Below, in pieces: positions 5,547 through 7,288 of a stretch of 7,288 nt of DNA. The DNA is from an uncultured Devosia sp. (GTDB lineage Bacteria > Pseudomonadota > Alphaproteobacteria > Rhizobiales > Devosiaceae). The stretch lies in assembly GCA_913775215.1 (NCBI GenBank), contig CAJYKO010000407.1, forward strand, positions 1 to 7,288. The letters are read 5' to 3'. The number at the start of each line of letters is the position of its first letter. Within the stretch, counting starts at the first letter, position 1. The position numbers were made by a program, and so were the translations under genes. Under the pieces are notes generated by a model, which worked only from the letters and a program-made list of their open reading frames with translations, was not told the origin of the DNA and ran no database searches.

Positions 5547-6674
5547 ATGCACTGCGGCTATTTCGATAAGGGCGTCTGCCGCTCCTGCACACGCATGGGC
5601 GAACCATATGGCGCCCAACTCGACGCCAAGCTCACCCACGCCCGCGACCTTCTCGCCGCCTGGCCAGACGCCAAATGGCTCCCCCAGATGGCCAGCCGTC
5701 CTAAAGCCTTCCGTAATAAGGCCAAAATGGTCGTCGGAGGCGCCGCCGATGCACCCACGCTCGGTATTCTCGACACCACCCAGCACGGCGTCGATCTCAC
5801 CGGCTGCGGCATCCTCACCCCCGGCCTCAGTAGCGCCTTCGACCCCATCAAATCCTTCATTTCACTCGCGCGCATCGCCCCCTATGACATCCCGACCCGC
5901 CGCGGCGAGCTAAAACATGTCCTCCTGACCGAATCCGCCGATGGCGAGCTCATGCTTCGCTTCGTGCTCCGTTCGACCGAAGCGCTCAGCCGCATGCAGA
6001 AGCACCTGCCGAACCTCCTCACAGCGCTCCCTCAACTCGCCGTCGTGACGGCTAATCTCCTCCCCGAGCACAAGGCGGTCCTCGAAGGCGAAGAAGAAAT
6101 CTGGCTGAGCGGCAGCGAAACGCTCGCCATGCGCCTCGGCACAACTACCCTCCATCTCCGCCCCGCCAGCTTCTTCCAGACCAATACCGAAATCGCCAAA
6201 GGTCTTTATCTCCAGGCCCGTGACTGGATCGACCAAGCCGGCGCCAAAACCATTCTCGATCTCTATTGCGGGGTAGGGGGCTTCGCCCTCCACGTCGCTG
6301 CACCCGGCCGCCGGATTCATGGTATCGAACTCAGCGCCCCCGCCGTCGAATCCGCCCGCCTCAGCGCGTCCGAAGCCGGCCTCATTGACGTCACCTTCTC
6401 CGTCGGCGACGCCACTGCCCTCGTCGCTGCCGACGTGCCCGACACCATCATCGTCAATCCGCCCCGCCGCGGGCTCGGCGATCAGCTGTGCCAAACCCTT
6501 CAAACTTCCGGCGCCAAAACCATTATCTATTCAAGCTGCAACGCGGTCACCCTCGCCAAGGACCTGGCCGCCATGCCGGCTTACACGCCCGCCGTTGTCC
6601 GCCTCTTCGATATGTTCCCGCAGACTGACCACTATGAGGTCATGGTCCTCCTGACCCGCCGCGACCACGCATAG
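5547..6674 (+). CDS. rlmC: 23S rRNA (uracil-747-C5)-methyltransferase RlmC
   Basis: SAM-dependent methyltransferase that makes 5-methyluridine at position 747 of 23S rRNA (RumB/RlmC of the RNA m5U family). From ATG 5547 the product is 375 aa, the same length I recall for E. coli RlmC. The [4Fe-4S] cysteines fall at 3, 11, 14 and 87 (HCGYFDKGVCRSC, then LTGC), the register I recall for E. coli. FRNKAKMVV (55-63), RRGELK (118-123) and MLRFVLRS (136-143) are family blocks. In the catalytic domain I see SFFQTN (208-213), the SAM loop DLYCGVGGF (238-246), Glu261, NPPRRG (304-309), the nucleophile Cys331 in SSCNA and the base Glu364 in HYEV. A GTG at 5523 is the only other in-frame start after the TGA at 5511-5513; it would add 8 residues before the conserved MxC start, with only a weak ribosome site. 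Neither start has a strong one. RlmD is the main alternative but lacks this N-terminal register. Confidence 0.92.
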   Translation: MHCGYFDKGVCRSCTRMGEPYGAQLDAKLTHARDLLAAWPDAKWLPQMASRPKAFRNKAKMVVGGAADAPTLGILDTTQHGVDLTGCGILTPGLSSAFDPIKSFISLARIAPYDIPTRRGELKHVLLTESADGELMLRFVLRSTEALSRMQKHLPNLLTALPQLAVVTANLLPEHKAVLEGEEEIWLSGSETLAMRLGTTTLHLRPASFFQTNTEIAKGLYLQARDWIDQAGAKTILDLYCGVGGFALHVAAPGRRIHGIELSAPAVESARLSASEAGLIDVTFSVGDATALVAADVPDTIIVNPPRRGLGDQLCQTLQTSGAKTIIYSSCNAVTLAKDLAAMPAYTPAVVRLFDMFPQTDHYEVMVLLTRRDHA

Positions 6675-6689
6675 TCAGTCAGAAATTAC

Positions 6690-6718
6690 ATGACAATGAT
6701 AATCACCTTTCGTATGGA
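6690..6718 (+). promoter_or_regulatory. Iron-box promoter of the siderophore-binding gene
   Basis: Bases 6692-6710 match the classic 19-base E. coli Fur box at 14 of 19 positions, with an unbroken AATGATAATCA core. The same site reads TGA, nine bases, TCA (6691-6705), similar to the iron-responsive operator of rhizobial RirA. It overlaps a possible promoter: ATGACA (6690-6695, 5/6 to -35), 17 bases, TATGGA (6713-6718, only 3/6 to -10). Repression in iron-replete cells by Fur or RirA is the natural reading. Which regulator acts cannot be told here. Confidence 0.6.
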
Positions 6719-6745
6719 GTGTGATCTCCAGCAAAAGGGTGACCC

Positions 6746-7288
6746 ATGTCCGTCCGTTCGATCCTGCTCGCGGCCACCATCGCACTAGCCGGTGTTACCA
6801 CAGCCTACGCCCAGGCGTTCCCGGTCACGCTTGAGCATGCCTATGGCGAACCCACCATTCCCGCCGAACCCCAGCGCATCGTCACCTGGGGCTGGAGCAA
6901 CGAGGACGCGGTCATCGCGCTCGGCAAGATCCCGGTCGGCATGCCCTTCCAGTCCTATGGCGGCGGCGACAACGGCATCCACGACTGGGTCGAAGAAGCG
7001 CTCGCCAAGACCGGCGCTGAGACCCCAACCGTGCTTGAAGCCGGAAGCGAACCACCGATTGAACAGATCGCCGCCCTCAATCCCGATCTCATCATCGCCG
7101 CCTATTCCGGCATCACGGAAGAGCAATATGCCGTCCTCTCCGGCATCGCCCCCCCCATCGCCTATTCCGGCGCCCCCTGGTCCACCTCCTGGCAGGACTT
7201 GACCCTGATCGTCGGCAAGGCCCTCGGCAAGGAAGAGGAAGCCAAGACCCTCGTCACCGAAACCACCGATTGGGTGAAGGCCGAATTC
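6746..7288 (+). CDS. Periplasmic iron-siderophore-binding protein, 5' part
   Basis: First 181 codons of a substrate-binding protein for an ABC importer of ferric siderophores (FepB/FhuD-like periplasmic-binding fold); the frame is still open at the window edge. A Sec signal peptide is clear: basic start MSVR, hydrophobic core ILLAATIALAGV, and a probable cut after TAYA (residue 22). The mature part starts with the typical short strand and PxRIV block (TLEHAYG, then EPQRIVTWGW at 41-50). It continues with the EDAVIALGKIPVGMP segment (53-67) and IEQIAALNPDLIIAAYSGI (105-123), the usual 'what counts is where the ligand binds' motif of this group. No lipobox Cys follows the signal, so it should be soluble. 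AAGGG (6735-6739) lies 6 bases before ATG 6746. A small hairpin TGGAG/CTCCA (6715-6730) precedes it. The iron-box promoter fits the assignment; permease and ATPase genes probably follow outside the window. Confidence 0.85.
   Translation, partial: MSVRSILLAATIALAGVTTAYAQAFPVTLEHAYGEPTIPAEPQRIVTWGWSNEDAVIALGKIPVGMPFQSYGGGDNGIHDWVEEALAKTGAETPTVLEAGSEPPIEQIAALNPDLIIAAYSGITEEQYAVLSGIAPPIAYSGAPWSTSWQDLTLIVGKALGKEEEAKTLVTETTDWVKAEF

Noticed and set aside
5910..6503. Minus-strand frame antisense to rlmC
   Set aside because: Gly/Glu-rich shadow of the conserved methyltransferase domain.
7283..7288. Window ends exactly on GAATTC, an EcoRI site
   Set aside because: It could hint at a cloned fragment end, but the left edge is not an EcoRI site and a single 6-base coincidence is weak evidence.
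1..7288. Search for CRISPR, tRNA, rRNA, transposase, toxin-antitoxin or phage-defence genes
   Set aside because: No regularly spaced repeats, tRNA-like cloverleaf with a CCA end, rRNA motifs or matching protein motifs were seen on either strand.

Overview
The window reads as an ordinary chromosomal segment of a high-GC alphaproteobacterium, probably of the Hyphomicrobiales (a Devosia/Pelagibacterium-like organism is my best guess). This rests on the strong C/G third-position bias, an AlaC-type aminotransferase with typical alphaproteobacterial spacing, a GGGATGACA-type palindromic repeat of the kind common in that group, and a Fur/RirA-like iron box. The genus is inferred, not shown.

Layout, left to right. 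(1) The 3' end of an unrecognised membrane protein gene (2-316, +). (2) A complete dicarboxylate/amino acid:cation symporter (483-1853, +), closed by a good intrinsic terminator (1876-1904). (3) A small two-helix membrane protein with a predicted coiled-coil tail (2008-2373, +). It converges on (4) a GT1-type glycosyltransferase (2387-3718, -) that starts with TTG. The two stop codons lie in opposite arms of one perfect palindrome. (5) A 412-base gap (3719-4130) that is not empty. It has a promoter-like element readable in both directions (3771-3799), a possible 31-codon hydrophobic reading frame (3854-3949), a long stem-loop right at its stop (3949-3985), and the leader of the next gene. (6) alaC, a glutamate-pyruvate aminotransferase (4131-5354, +). 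(7) A nested palindromic repeat (about 5363-5494). (8) rlmC, the 23S rRNA U747 C5-methyltransferase (5547-6674, +), with its complete iron-sulfur and catalytic residue set. (9) The 5' part of a periplasmic iron-siderophore-binding protein (6746 to the window end, +) behind an iron-box promoter.

The genes do not form one pathway. Each seems to be its own transcription unit: terminators or palindromes separate the symporter, the small membrane protein, the glycosyltransferase, alaC and rlmC, and the iron-uptake gene has its own regulated promoter. It probably starts a siderophore ABC transporter operon that runs off the window. I found no CRISPR array, tRNA, rRNA, transposase or phage gene, and no convincing new multi-gene system. 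The most interesting material is small and intergenic: the bidirectional promoter with its putative small transcript, the transposon-like nested palindrome, and the palindrome holding two stop codons.
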